A stretch of DNA of 64,000 nucleotides, from positions 1-64,000 of the forward strand of contig DGZP01000125.1 of the NCBI GenBank assembly GCA_002398565.1, written 5' to 3'. The position numbers and the translations under genes are program-made. Positions 8,580 to 17,728 of the stretch are shown one piece after another (position 1 is the stretch's first letter; every line of letters starts with the position of its first letter). Source of the stretch: Proteiniphilum sp. UBA4977. GTDB taxonomy: Bacteria; Bacteroidota; Bacteroidia; Bacteroidales; Dysgonomonadaceae. The notes beneath the pieces are model-generated. The model was not told where the DNA came from, searched no databases, and worked only from the letters and a program-made list of their open reading frames with translations.

Positions 8580-10151
8580 TTATTGTCCGGTATGATTCTC
8601 GGTCGAGAGTGATGCAGGACCCTTTTTAATCTGCTTTACCATGATGGCTATCTCGGCTGCAAGCAAACCGGTAAAAATCAGCGTAAACAGAATAAAGGTG
8701 GTTATGATGTTGCCGGCCGATACTGCCGAAGCAGAAATCTCTACGGGCAGGATATCCTGAATTGTCCAGGGCTGCCGGCCCACTTCTGCAACTATCCATC
8801 CCAGCTGGGCCGCAAGAAAGGAGAGGGGAATACTCCACAAAGCCACATATTGCAGCCACCCGGTATTACTCATTTTCTTTTTGTAAAGATAATACAACAC
8901 CACCATGAAGAACAATATGAAAAAAATGCCGATCATTACCATCAGGTGAAAACTGTAGTAGGTAAGCGGTATATCGGGAATCAGGTCTACACCGGTTTCA
9001 AGATATCCGTAACCAAAGTGAGCATAGTTCTCCCTTAGAATTGCCTCATGACTGGCTACATCGGCAGCACGTCCTTCTTTTCTTGCAACCATATGATCGG
9101 CAAGCGCCTGGATGGCTTTCTCTCCGCGGGCCTTACGTTCCTCAAAGGAGAGGGCCGTTGTTCCGTCGGGAAGTGTATAGCCTCCGTCAATGATGTCTTT
9201 CACTCCCGGGACAAACGCATTTTGGTCCCGATAGGCAAGAAAAGAGAGGAGTTTGGGTATCTCCACATTGAGAATATAAGGTTTCACCTCATCGTTGTAA
9301 GCTGTTTTGTTGGGATTCAATATACCAAAAGCAGAAAGACCGGCACCTTCCCTACCCTCATATAACCCTTCCATTGCAGCCAGCTTCATTGGTTGTTTTT
9401 GTGCTACCTGATAGGCGGAGCCGTCACCCGTGACAGCAAGCATTACGAATCCGACCAGCCCCACGAGTGATCCGATCCTTAAACTTTGAATGGCAAATTC
9501 TACATGTTGCTTTTTCAGGAGATACCAGGCCGAGACACCTGCCACAAAAGAGGCGCCTACGGCCCAACAGGAGAAGACCGCGTGGAGAAACTTGTTATAA
9601 GCTACCGGCGAAAGAACCACTGCCCAGAAATCGACCATTTCATTGCGTACGGTATCGGGATTGAATTCCATTCCTATGGGATATTGCATCCATGCGTTGG
9701 CAACCAGTATCCAGAAAGCAGACAGAGTGGCTCCCGTGAAGACAAGCCACGTAGAGAGCAGGTGTGTCTTTTTGCTTACCCTGTTCCAGCCAAAAAACAT
9801 GATGGTGACGAAGGTGGCTTCCAGGAAGAAAGCAATAATACCTTCAATGGCAAGGGGAGCTCCAAAGATGTCTCCCACGAACCAGCTGTAATTTGACCAG
9901 TTAGTGCCAAACTGAAACTCCAGAATAATTCCTGTGGCTATACCAATGGCAAAGTTAATGCCAAAGATCTTTTGCCAGAACCTGGTTGTATGCTTCCACT
10001 TCTCTTCGCCTGTTTTTACATAGATGGTCTCCATGATGGCCATGATGAGTGCCAGGCCGATAGTAAGGGGGACAAATATCCAGTGATAGCCGGCAGTAAG
10101 CGCGAACTGCGCTCTTGCCCAATTTACAGTAGATATACTCAACATATCCAT
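8580..10151 (-). CDS. cydA: Cytochrome bd ubiquinol oxidase subunit I
   Basis: CydA carries the haem groups and the quinol site of cytochrome bd. The 523-residue protein shows the N-terminal haem ligand region ALTAGYHWIFVPLTIGLAL, the FGINFAIGIATGI helix, a long quinol-binding loop (about residues 255-385, including an insertion with GYTLPDGTTALSFEERKA) and the hallmark GWIVAEVGRQPW near residue 448. It is the first gene of the cydAB pair. No TAnnTTTG box is visible in the 117 nt upstream. Confidence 0.97.
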   Translation of the reverse strand: MDMLSISTVNWARAQFALTAGYHWIFVPLTIGLALIMAIMETIYVKTGEEKWKHTTRFWQKIFGINFAIGIATGIILEFQFGTNWSNYSWFVGDIFGAPLAIEGIIAFFLEATFVTIMFFGWNRVSKKTHLLSTWLVFTGATLSAFWILVANAWMQYPIGMEFNPDTVRNEMVDFWAVVLSPVAYNKFLHAVFSCWAVGASFVAGVSAWYLLKKQHVEFAIQSLRIGSLVGLVGFVMLAVTGDGSAYQVAQKQPMKLAAMEGLYEGREGAGLSAFGILNPNKTAYNDEVKPYILNVEIPKLLSFLAYRDQNAFVPGVKDIIDGGYTLPDGTTALSFEERKARGEKAIQALADHMVARKEGRAADVASHEAILRENYAHFGYGYLETGVDLIPDIPLTYYSFHLMVMIGIFFILFFMVVLYYLYKKKMSNTGWLQYVALWSIPLSFLAAQLGWIVAEVGRQPWTIQDILPVEISASAVSAGNIITTFILFTLIFTGLLAAEIAIMVKQIKKGPASLSTENHTGQ

Positions 10152-10268
10152 ATATTATTCAGATTAAGCTTGTTAATTTCCAGGAACTTTTCTATATCCG
10201 GCATGTTTAGACCGGATAGGTCTTTCGCTGGTTTTTATAATTGTTGCTGTGATTAAAAGAAATTCAAC

Positions 10269-10577
10269 TCAGGCCTGCCCTATTCCACCGATGGGCGGCA
10301 AAAAACCGGGATCGGCATGTAGGCGGATAGCCCCGTTTTGTTGTTCAAACTTATCAATGTTGTCTTTCAGCGCCATGAATAACCGTTTTGTGTGTTCCGG
10401 CGTAAGAATGATTCTGGATTTAACTTTTGCCTTGGGCAATCCCGGCACAATACGAATGAAATCAATGACAAACTCAGAGGTAGAATGCGAAATGACTGCC
10501 AGATTGGAATAGATGCCCTGAGCAATCTCATCACTCAACTCTATCTGAATTTCATTATCCTGATTGAATTTTTCCAT
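10269..10577 (-). CDS. DUF3467 family protein
   Basis: This 102-residue soluble protein fits DUF3467: acidic N-terminus EIQIELSDEIAQGIYSNLA, then SEFVIDFIRIVPGLPKAKVKSRIILTPEHTKRL, and a helical end. The family is small and uncharacterised. In many Bacteroidetes I recall it next to rpoC; here it stands alone between ald and cydA. The start follows the only plausible ATG, which begins MEKFNQDNEIQ. Confidence 0.85.
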   Translation of the reverse strand: MEKFNQDNEIQIELSDEIAQGIYSNLAVISHSTSEFVIDFIRIVPGLPKAKVKSRIILTPEHTKRLFMALKDNIDKFEQQNGAIRLHADPGFLPPIGGIGQA

Positions 10578-10642
10578 TATAAACTGTGAATTTATTGTTA
10601 TTTATAAATGTTATAAATAGAATATGAGCAAAGAAAATTAAT

Positions 10643-10665
10643 TTTTCCTTATCTACAAAGGAAAA
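10643..10665 (-). terminator. AT-rich hairpin after ald
   Basis: An 8-bp stem TTTTCCTT/AAGGAAAA (10643-10650 and 10658-10665) with a 7-nt loop is followed on the minus strand by ATTAATTTTC. It lies downstream of ald and upstream of the DUF3467 gene, so it may end ald transcripts. Confidence 0.4.
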
Positions 10666-10666
10666 G

Positions 10667-10681
10667 TTCAAGATTCTTGAA
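10667..10681. repeat. Perfect 7-1-7 inverted repeat between ald and DUF3467
   Basis: TTCAAGATTCTTGAA is an exact palindrome with a single central base. It directly abuts the AT-rich hairpin at 10643-10665. It may be an operator for the DUF3467 gene or part of the ald terminator; no regulator is adjacent. Confidence 0.45.
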
Positions 10682-10716
10682 ATTTTTCCTTAATTTCCTT
10701 GTCGTTCTTTTCTTGG

Positions 10717-11823
10717 TTAATTTTTCCATTCCTTGTAAGGCAAATTCAAAGAATCGCCCACTCCTTTAAATACAATATCACCATGCACTACATTCAGTCC
10801 CTGCTTCAGATCGGAATGAGACATACAGGCTTTTTTCCAGCCGTTTTCAGCCAGTGTCATCACATATGGCAAAGTTGCATTGGTGAGGGCACGTGTTGAA
10901 GTGACCGGCACGGCACCCGGAATATTTGCCACACAATAGTGAATAATTCCATCTACCACGTAAACAGGATCGGCATGAGTAGTGGGATGCGTGGTTTCAA
11001 AACACCCTCCCTGATCGACCGAGACATCAATGATCACTGTGCCGGGAGTCATCTCTTTCAGCATTTTCCGGGTTACCAGATGAGGAGCCTTCATACCCAC
11101 CTGCAGGGTAGCCCCGATAACCAGGTCGGCAGTTTTTACCAAATCGGAGATGGCATACCGGGTGGAGTAAACTGTCTCCACGTTGGCGGGCATCACTTCC
11201 GACAAATAACGAAGCCGGTTTAAGCTGATGTCCAGTATTTTCACATTGGCTCCCAGTCCTGCTGCCATTAAAGCGGCATTGGAACCCACCACACCGGCGC
11301 CGATGATGATCACACTGGCTGATTTCACACCTGGAACTCCTCCCAGTAATACACCCTTTCCACCCTGAGGCTTTTCAAGATATTTGGCTCCCTCCTGCAC
11401 TGAGAGGCGCCCTGCCACCTCACTCATTGGTGTAAGCAGTGGCAAGGCTCCGTTGTGGTCTATCACAGTCTCATAGGCAATACAAACTGCACCTGTCTGC
11501 ATCATCGCTTTCGTCAATTTTTCATTGGAAGCCAAATGGAAGTATGTAAATACAATCTGATTTTCCCTGATCAGCTTATATTCTCTTTCCTGCGGTTCTT
11601 TTACTTTTACGATCATATCGGCAGCCGCGTATACTTCTTCCAATGTTTCCACTATTTCAGCTCCTGCATCGATATATCGCTCATCCGGCAGATTGCTTTC
11701 AAGACCGGCATTTTTTTGTACGTATACGGTGTGACCTCTGCGGGTCATTTCATATACTCCTGCGGGAGTCATTGCCACCCTTCCCTCCTGGACTTTAATC
11801 TCTTTGGGTACTCCTATGGTCAT
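10717..11823 (-). CDS. ald: Alanine dehydrogenase
   Basis: Ald interconverts L-alanine and pyruvate with NAD(H) and ammonia in the cytoplasm. The 368-residue protein has the family start MTIGVPKEIKVQEGRVAMTP, the KVKEP motif near residue 75, the nucleotide fold VIIIGAGVVGSNAALMAAGLG near 171, and the late signature VDGIIHYCVANIPGAVPVTS near 290. Length and motifs are normal. It is a single-gene unit divergent from fba. Confidence 0.97.
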   Translation of the reverse strand: MTIGVPKEIKVQEGRVAMTPAGVYEMTRRGHTVYVQKNAGLESNLPDERYIDAGAEIVETLEEVYAAADMIVKVKEPQEREYKLIRENQIVFTYFHLASNEKLTKAMMQTGAVCIAYETVIDHNGALPLLTPMSEVAGRLSVQEGAKYLEKPQGGKGVLLGGVPGVKSASVIIIGAGVVGSNAALMAAGLGANVKILDISLNRLRYLSEVMPANVETVYSTRYAISDLVKTADLVIGATLQVGMKAPHLVTRKMLKEMTPGTVIIDVSVDQGGCFETTHPTTHADPVYVVDGIIHYCVANIPGAVPVTSTRALTNATLPYVMTLAENGWKKACMSHSDLKQGLNVVHGDIVFKGVGDSLNLPYKEWKN

Positions 11824-11985
11824 CGTAATTAAGTTATTAGATATTGTAAACGAGCTGTATGATTATGATACAAAAATAACACAAAAAAATAAAAAAGATA
11901 TTTCCGGTTAAGAAAAACATGTATCATCCTCTCCGTGATTATTTTCATATATAAACATCCTCCAGAGTATAAAGTTGAAACATTT

Positions 11986-12016
11986 TTTGTAGTTTGCAGA
12001 TTAAATCGTATTTTTG
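11986..12016 (+). promoter_or_regulatory. Two-box Bacteroidetes promoter for fba
   Basis: A -33 TTTG at 11986-11989 and a -7 TATTTTTG at 12009-12016 are separated by exactly 19 nt, matching the consensus TTTG-N19-21-TAnnTTTG. The ATG follows 40 nt later. Confidence 0.85.
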
Positions 12017-12056
12017 TACGGTATTTACATTTCCGAAAATTAAAATAATTTGCACA

Positions 12057-13049
12057 ATGGTTAGTTATAAAGAATTGGGTTTAGTAAACTCTAAGGAGTT
12101 GTTCAGAAAAGCAATTGACGGTGGCTATGCTATCCCTGCTTTTAATTTCAACAACATGGAACAATTGCAGGCTATTATCTCCGCCTGCGTGGAAACAAAG
12201 TCACCCGTAATCCTTCAGGTCTCCAGCGGTGCACGTAAGTATGCCAATCAGACCTTGCTGCGTTATATGGCGCAGGGAGCTGTTCAATATGCCAAAGAGT
12301 TGGGTTATGAAATTCCCATTGTACTTCACCTCGACCATGGCGACAGCTTCGAGTTATGCAAAGACTGTATTGAGAGCGGCTTTTCATCCGTGATGATTGA
12401 CGGTTCCCATCTACCTTATGAAGAAAACATTGCCCTGACAAAGAAAGTGGTTGATTACGCTCATCAGCACGGCGTTACCGTGGAAGGCGAACTGGGCGTA
12501 CTGGCCGGTATTGAAGACGATGTTCAGGCAGAACACCATACATATACCGAACCCGACGAAGTGGTCGATTTTGTTTCTCGCACAGGCGTGGATTCACTGG
12601 CCATCTCTATCGGCACCTCACACGGTGCGTTCAAGTTTACTCCGGAGCAGTGTACCCGCAATGAGGACGGCGTATTGGTACCTCCCCCCCTTCGTTTCGA
12701 TATTCTGGAAGAAATTGAAAAGCGTATTCCCGGATTTCCTATCGTGCTTCATGGTTCTTCATCCGTTCCGCAGCAATATGTGGAAACCATTAACAAGTAC
12801 GGTGGTAAACTGAACGATTCAATCGGTATTCCCGAAGAGCAGTTGCGCAAAGCTGCCAAATCGGCTGTATGTAAAATCAATATTGACTCCGATGGCCGCC
12901 TTGCGATGACGGCAGCTGTACGCGAAGTATTCGCGACAAAACCGGCAGAATTCGACCCCCGCAAGTACCTGGGACCTGCACGCGAAGAACTGAAAAAACT
13001 ATACATGCACAAGACAGAGAAAGTACTTGGCAGTGCCGGTAAAGCATAA
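12057..13049 (+). CDS. fba: Class II fructose-1,6-bisphosphate aldolase
   Basis: This zinc enzyme splits fructose-1,6-bisphosphate into DHAP and glyceraldehyde-3-phosphate. The 330-residue protein shows the class II motifs: zinc histidine in VLHLDHGDSFE near residue 100, VTVEGELGVLAG near 140, SIGTSHGAFKF near 190, and VLHGSSSVP near 233. I chose the ATG at 12057, which gives MVSYKELGLVNSKELF; the frame is open to 11994, but that part contains the promoter. A terminator follows at 13070-13105. Confidence 0.97.
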   Translation: MVSYKELGLVNSKELFRKAIDGGYAIPAFNFNNMEQLQAIISACVETKSPVILQVSSGARKYANQTLLRYMAQGAVQYAKELGYEIPIVLHLDHGDSFELCKDCIESGFSSVMIDGSHLPYEENIALTKKVVDYAHQHGVTVEGELGVLAGIEDDVQAEHHTYTEPDEVVDFVSRTGVDSLAISIGTSHGAFKFTPEQCTRNEDGVLVPPPLRFDILEEIEKRIPGFPIVLHGSSSVPQQYVETINKYGGKLNDSIGIPEEQLRKAAKSAVCKINIDSDGRLAMTAAVREVFATKPAEFDPRKYLGPAREELKKLYMHKTEKVLGSAGKA

Positions 13050-13069
13050 TTATTTATCTTCATGAATTA

Positions 13070-13105
13070 AAAAAAGGATTGGCCATAACGGTACAATCCT
13101 TTTTT
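13070..13105. terminator. Bidirectional intrinsic terminator between fba and malQ
   Basis: An 11-bp perfect stem (AAAAAAGGATT at 13070-13080 and its complement at 13095-13105) with a 14-nt loop has A-runs on the left and T-runs on the right. It can stop both convergent genes. Confidence 0.85.
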
Positions 13106-13132
13106 AGTACTATGATACCAGCCTTTACAGGC

Positions 13133-15802
13133 TCAACGCCGGTTCATTTTCGAGATCATTTGATTGAAATCAGCTTCTTTCAGTAAGTCATCCAGCGAAA
13201 GATGCATCCTGTATTGCCAGCGATGCGCAGGATTGGCTGGTATATTGATGCGTTCAATGGCCGGATTGGGGTTCCACAGCTTTTCATCGGCCGACATCCA
13301 GTCCTGCCAGGGCAATATGACCCACATTGCTGTCGATTGCAGATGCTTGACAAGAATCTCCCTGCAAATTGTTTCGTTACATTCTTCCGGAGCCGTACCC
13401 TCGTGTTGCAAAATTTCGTTGTAATAGCGTTGTGTTAACGTCCTGTTTTCTGTCCACCATGCACGAAGGGGCGACATATCATGAGTTGAAGTGGTACATA
13501 CAGAGAGGTATGGTAGTGAACCCAGATCGGAAAAGGTGGTTCCTGAATCTTTGGGCATACGCTGAATCTCCAGACTCAACATCTGCAGTTCATCCATAAC
13601 CGAGGGCACGCAATCGGGTACCATTCCCAGATCTTCGCCACAGGCCAGCATTGATGTGGATGAAAGCAGCACGGGAAGTTTCTGCATAGCCTGCTCTCGC
13701 CAGAAGTAGTTATGCTTGTGATAATAAAAATCATTATACAGCCGGTTGAAAGCATGTTTCACATGATCATCCAGATATTGGTAGGAGAAAGTATGCTGCG
13801 CAGTGATGCGCGGATGAAATCTGTGCTGATCATGCCGGTCACGGATAAAGAGAACCTCGGTACAAAGTGAAAGTAGTCCGTCACGGATGTGTACGCTTTT
13901 TTCATCCGGAAGATCGGTAAAGAGCCGTTCAATTTTCTGCTGTGTATCACAGAATGATTTTAGTCTGAACCGTTGCCATCCCGAGATGTCCAGATAGCTG
14001 TCTTTTACCTCATCGGTATACTTACCGAATATTTCAGGCAGATAATGCTCGTGAATGAAAGGCTCCACCATTCTTTCCTCGTCAAAAGGAATACCGGCGC
14101 GGTTTATCTCCTCCACCCAGTAAGGCAATGCCGGACTGAAATATCCGATCAGACCCTGTACGGCATGGAGTGGTATCTCCCAGATGCGAAAAAAACCCAG
14201 GATATGATCGATGCGGTAGGCATCAAAATAATCAGACATTTTACGGAAACGGCTGATCCACCATGAATAACCATCCTGGGCCATTGCCTGCCAGTTATAT
14301 GTGGGAAATCCCCAGTTCTGACCCAGACAGGAAAAATCATCAGGCGGTGCACCGCTCTGCGTATCCATATTGAAAAGGCCGGGTGCAGTCCAGGCATCAA
14401 TGCTATTGCGGCTGATCCCGATTGGAATATCTCCTTTCAGTGCTACACCTCTCTCCCGCGCATATTCTTTTACTCCGGAGAATTGCTCGTGAAGCAGGTA
14501 TTGTATAAAATACCAATAGTGAATTTCTGTCTTTGCATCCTGATTATTCTCCATCAGGTGTAGCAGAAGCTGTTCTCTAAAATTTCTAAACTCGCCCCAT
14601 TCCAAAAAATCGGCGCTCTTATTCCTGTCACGCAGATAGCAATAGCAAGCGTACGGGAAAAGCCAATGACTGTTCATTTCATAGAAAGTCAAATATCCGT
14701 CAGATGACAACACCTGCTCACCTAACTCCAGAAACAACTCGCGGCTATAGCTTGCTTTCAGTTGTAAAACCTGTTCATAATTTATCTCCGGCAAGCTGTT
14801 CAACCGTGACGCCTCTGCGGCGTATAATTGGAATTTTTTCTTGTCGGTCAGAGGGAGTGCATTGCATCCCAGATAAATGGGATGAAGGGCATAAATAGAA
14901 ATGGCACTGTATGGATAGGAGTCGCGCCACGTTCCGGTAGTGGTGGTATCATTCACAGGAAGCAATTGAATGAGCTGCTGCCCAGTAATCGATACCCAGT
15001 CGATCATTTTATAGAGATCGGTAAATTCACCGATACCAAAGCTTTGATTCGTCTTCAGAGAGAAAACAGGAATTGAGGTACCGGTACCTTTAAAGTTAAA
15101 GTTATGATAATGATATTGCAATCCCATTTCCACGAAGACAACATTATTTTCGTAAGCTTTTTCGGCATAAAGGATGCGGTTTCCGCCATCTTCCCAGTGA
15201 ATAATTTCGCCGCTGGCTTTATCTCTGATTATAAACTTATATTCGCATGAAGGAGGAATTTGTTTTGCATCAAGAACAATCTGCCACTCCCCCTCGTCCA
15301 CATAGGATAAAGATAATGCAGTTCTTGGATTCCAATTACCCAGGGAGACACAATTTCCGGTCACACAAACCAGTTTCTCCCGGTCGGCATAGGGACAAAT
15401 AACATTCAATATCACCGAATGGGCATAATATTTCTCGGTAATAGACCCCTTCGTATGATAAGAGATGCTGTTAATAAAAACAGATGAATAGAGATAGGAG
15501 TGCCAGGGCTTGCTTTTCCAAAGATCCCATATGAAAAACTTCTTTTTGTCTTTGGTAATGTGCAATTTACGTTTTGTTCCCCATTCGCGCCGGATAATAG
15601 TTCCTCCCTCTCGAATAAAGTAGTAGTAAAATAGATCTTTCGTATCCGTCACATTCAATTCAGCGAACCAGTCATCGCCTGCACTAGAGAGGACTATTGC
15701 TTTGGATTCATCGAACTGTCCCAACTCCGGCAATGAACCACAGAGACAAACCTGCTGTCCCCGCGTGGTATAATAATTGATTTGAAATGATAGAAGAGCC
15801 AT
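13133..15802 (-). CDS. malQ: 4-alpha-glucanotransferase with two N-terminal CBM20 domains (DPE2-like)
   Basis: This enzyme transfers alpha-1,4-glucan segments and processes maltose and maltodextrins. The 889-residue protein has two starch-binding CBM20-type modules (about residues 1-105 and 120-225, e.g. LCGSLPELGQFD and VTGNCVSLGNWNPRTALSL) before a GH77 catalytic domain. Catalytic segments are FDAYRIDHILGFFRIWEIP (nucleophile Asp), CGEDLGMVPDCVPSVM (acid/base) and CTTSTHDMSPLR (third Asp). The two-CBM20 layout is that of plant cytosolic DPE2 and related bacterial enzymes, longer than the roughly 500-residue minimal MalQ. A -7 box lies 81 nt upstream. Confidence 0.95.
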   Translation of the reverse strand: MALLSFQINYYTTRGQQVCLCGSLPELGQFDESKAIVLSSAGDDWFAELNVTDTKDLFYYYFIREGGTIIRREWGTKRKLHITKDKKKFFIWDLWKSKPWHSYLYSSVFINSISYHTKGSITEKYYAHSVILNVICPYADREKLVCVTGNCVSLGNWNPRTALSLSYVDEGEWQIVLDAKQIPPSCEYKFIIRDKASGEIIHWEDGGNRILYAEKAYENNVVFVEMGLQYHYHNFNFKGTGTSIPVFSLKTNQSFGIGEFTDLYKMIDWVSITGQQLIQLLPVNDTTTTGTWRDSYPYSAISIYALHPIYLGCNALPLTDKKKFQLYAAEASRLNSLPEINYEQVLQLKASYSRELFLELGEQVLSSDGYLTFYEMNSHWLFPYACYCYLRDRNKSADFLEWGEFRNFREQLLLHLMENNQDAKTEIHYWYFIQYLLHEQFSGVKEYARERGVALKGDIPIGISRNSIDAWTAPGLFNMDTQSGAPPDDFSCLGQNWGFPTYNWQAMAQDGYSWWISRFRKMSDYFDAYRIDHILGFFRIWEIPLHAVQGLIGYFSPALPYWVEEINRAGIPFDEERMVEPFIHEHYLPEIFGKYTDEVKDSYLDISGWQRFRLKSFCDTQQKIERLFTDLPDEKSVHIRDGLLSLCTEVLFIRDRHDQHRFHPRITAQHTFSYQYLDDHVKHAFNRLYNDFYYHKHNYFWREQAMQKLPVLLSSTSMLACGEDLGMVPDCVPSVMDELQMLSLEIQRMPKDSGTTFSDLGSLPYLSVCTTSTHDMSPLRAWWTENRTLTQRYYNEILQHEGTAPEECNETICREILVKHLQSTAMWVILPWQDWMSADEKLWNPNPAIERINIPANPAHRWQYRMHLSLDDLLKEADFNQMISKMNRR

Positions 15803-15882
15803 TTCGATTCTCTCGTTAAGATCATGAAAGACGATGCCCGCTATTCGATGATGTTCTGCATTAAATTATTCTTTTATCGTCG

Positions 15883-15890
15883 CAAATCTA
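15883..15890 (-). promoter_or_regulatory. -7 element TAGATTTG upstream of malQ
   Basis: The minus strand reads TAGATTTG (exact TAnnTTTG), about 81 nt before the malQ start. No -33 TTTG stands at the expected distance. Confidence 0.4.
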
Positions 15891-15997
15891 CAATAATTTA
15901 TAAACAAAAATGATTGACCGATCTCTTTTTTTAAGGGGAATACCGTACAATCGATTACGACAGGCATTCATCCAGGTAAATATCGGACCTGTTTATT

Positions 15998-17680
15998 TTA
16001 GAGAAATATGAGAATCAGTAATTGTGCCGTGATGACCCTGAGAAACATGGTCAACGGATATACGGTGGCATAACTCACGGCAGGGATGTCATTGCCGGCA
16101 TTCGCATTGGCATAAGACAATGCCGGAGGGTCGGTCATACTTCCAGCAATCAGGCCCATCAACGTAAAATAGTTCAGCTTACACACTTTCCGTCCGATCG
16201 TGCCGATGATTAATAGAGGAACAACGGTGATGATCACGCCATAACCAATCCATACATATCCGCCGTTGACCACTGTCTCCACAAAATTATCACCTGCCCC
16301 CAGCCCAACGCAGGCAAGGAAAATAGCGATGCCGACCTCCCTCAGCATTAGATTGGCACTCATGGTAGTGTAAGTCACCAGTTTATATTTAGGACCGAAT
16401 TTACTGATCAGGATGGCCACGATAAGTGGTCCGCCCGCAAGACCCAGTTTCACGGGCTGAGGGATGCCGGGGATTATAAAAGGAATACTTCCCACCAGGA
16501 CGCCCAGTGCAATACCGATAAAGAAAGAGATCAGATTGGGCTCCCTAAGTCGTTTGAGTGAATTTCCGAGAAACTTCTCGACGTTGAGGATAGATTCTTC
16601 CGATCCTACCACGGTCACGCGGTCACCCAGCTGCAGCTGCAATCTTGAATCGGCGATCAGGTCTACACCGGCACGATTGACACGAGTGATATTTATACCG
16701 AAAAGGTTTCTCAGTCGAAGACTTCCAATGGAACGTCCGTTAATAGCCGACTTCGTAATGGATATCCTTCGTGATACAAGTTGAGAATCCAGCTTGTTCC
16801 ACTCTTCTTTTCCCATTTCTATTCGACGACCTATCAACGCCTCTATTACCTCGATATTCTTCAGATTGGAAACGACCAGCACCTTATCGTCTTCATTCAG
16901 GACGGTTTGCGTCTGAGGTACTACCAACTCCTGCGTACGGGCATGCAAGGCTCGCGAGATCACAAACTCCTTTTGTATGAGATGTTTAATTTCTCGTATA
17001 TTTTTCCCGAAGATTGAAGGATTTTCCACCAGGAGTGAAAACATATGTGCTTCGGTCATTTTGGATTCACTTTTGTCGTCAAGTTCACTGTTCTCTCTGG
17101 CAAAATTGATACGAAAAATATACCGGAATAAAACCATGGACAGAATAATACCGACCACCCCCAGTGGGTATGCTACGGCATAGGCAGTGGCAATGGTTGG
17201 ATCCACAGTTCCTGTCATATCGGTGTATGTCTGTTGTGCTGCACCCAATCCGGGAGTATTTGTGACTGCACCCGAGAGTATCCCTACCATGGTGGCGATA
17301 GGAGTACCGGAGACGACATGAATGATGTAGGTGGTTATTACTCCCATAAGAACCACTCCTGTTGCCAGCAGGTTAAGAGTGATCCCGCCCTGCTTGAATG
17401 AGGAGAAAAAGCTGGGTCCCACCTGCATACCTATCGAAAAAATAAACAGGATTAGTCCGAATTCTTTCAGGAAATGCAATACATTGTAATCGATCTTCAA
17501 TCCCAGGTGTCCGAGGAATATCCCGAAAAACAAGATCCATGTAGTCCCGAGAGAGATGCCAAAAACCTTTATCTTCCCCAGCAAAAGTCCAATGGAGATT
17601 ACCAGGGCAAGCACCCAAATTGAATGTGCAATGCCATTGCCGGTGATTAATTCAACTAACCAATTCATTTTCTTCAACAA
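15998..17680 (-). CDS. AspT/YidE/YbjL-family transporter with two RCK_C domains
   Basis: This 560-residue inner-membrane protein has the duplicated layout of the AspT/YidE family: an N-terminal membrane half (about residues 15-195), two soluble RCK_C/TrkA-C-like regions (about 205-370, e.g. EDKVLVVSNLKNIEVIE and GDRVTVVGSEESILNVEKFL) and a C-terminal membrane half (about 385-560). Each half has the family repeat (SGAVTNTPGLGAAQQ, AGSMTDPPALSYANA). AspT itself exchanges aspartate and alanine; the substrate here is unknown. An ATG at 17668 is an alternative start. It is probably separate from prmA upstream, since a -7 box lies between them. Confidence 0.9.
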   Translation of the reverse strand: MLKKMNWLVELITGNGIAHSIWVLALVISIGLLLGKIKVFGISLGTTWILFFGIFLGHLGLKIDYNVLHFLKEFGLILFIFSIGMQVGPSFFSSFKQGGITLNLLATGVVLMGVITTYIIHVVSGTPIATMVGILSGAVTNTPGLGAAQQTYTDMTGTVDPTIATAYAVAYPLGVVGIILSMVLFRYIFRINFARENSELDDKSESKMTEAHMFSLLVENPSIFGKNIREIKHLIQKEFVISRALHARTQELVVPQTQTVLNEDDKVLVVSNLKNIEVIEALIGRRIEMGKEEWNKLDSQLVSRRISITKSAINGRSIGSLRLRNLFGINITRVNRAGVDLIADSRLQLQLGDRVTVVGSEESILNVEKFLGNSLKRLREPNLISFFIGIALGVLVGSIPFIIPGIPQPVKLGLAGGPLIVAILISKFGPKYKLVTYTTMSANLMLREVGIAIFLACVGLGAGDNFVETVVNGGYVWIGYGVIITVVPLLIIGTIGRKVCKLNYFTLMGLIAGSMTDPPALSYANANAGNDIPAVSYATVYPLTMFLRVITAQLLILIFL

Positions 17681-17703
17681 CCTAAAATGTACATAATTCG
17701 CCG

Positions 17704-17711
17704 CAAAGGTA
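17704..17711 (-). promoter_or_regulatory. -7 element TACCTTTG before the AspT-type transporter
   Basis: The minus strand reads TACCTTTG, an exact -7 box, 24 nt before the start at 17680 and just after the prmA stop. The -33 box is not clear. Confidence 0.4.
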
Positions 17712-17728
17712 ATGTTAATAAGCCGAAA

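Noticed and set aside
13120..13140. CAGGCTCAACGCCGG near the malQ end resembles CAGGCTCAATGCCGG after the MFS gene (58972-58986)
   Set aside because: Fifteen bases with one mismatch, one copy partly coding (malQ stop); not enough to call a repeat family.
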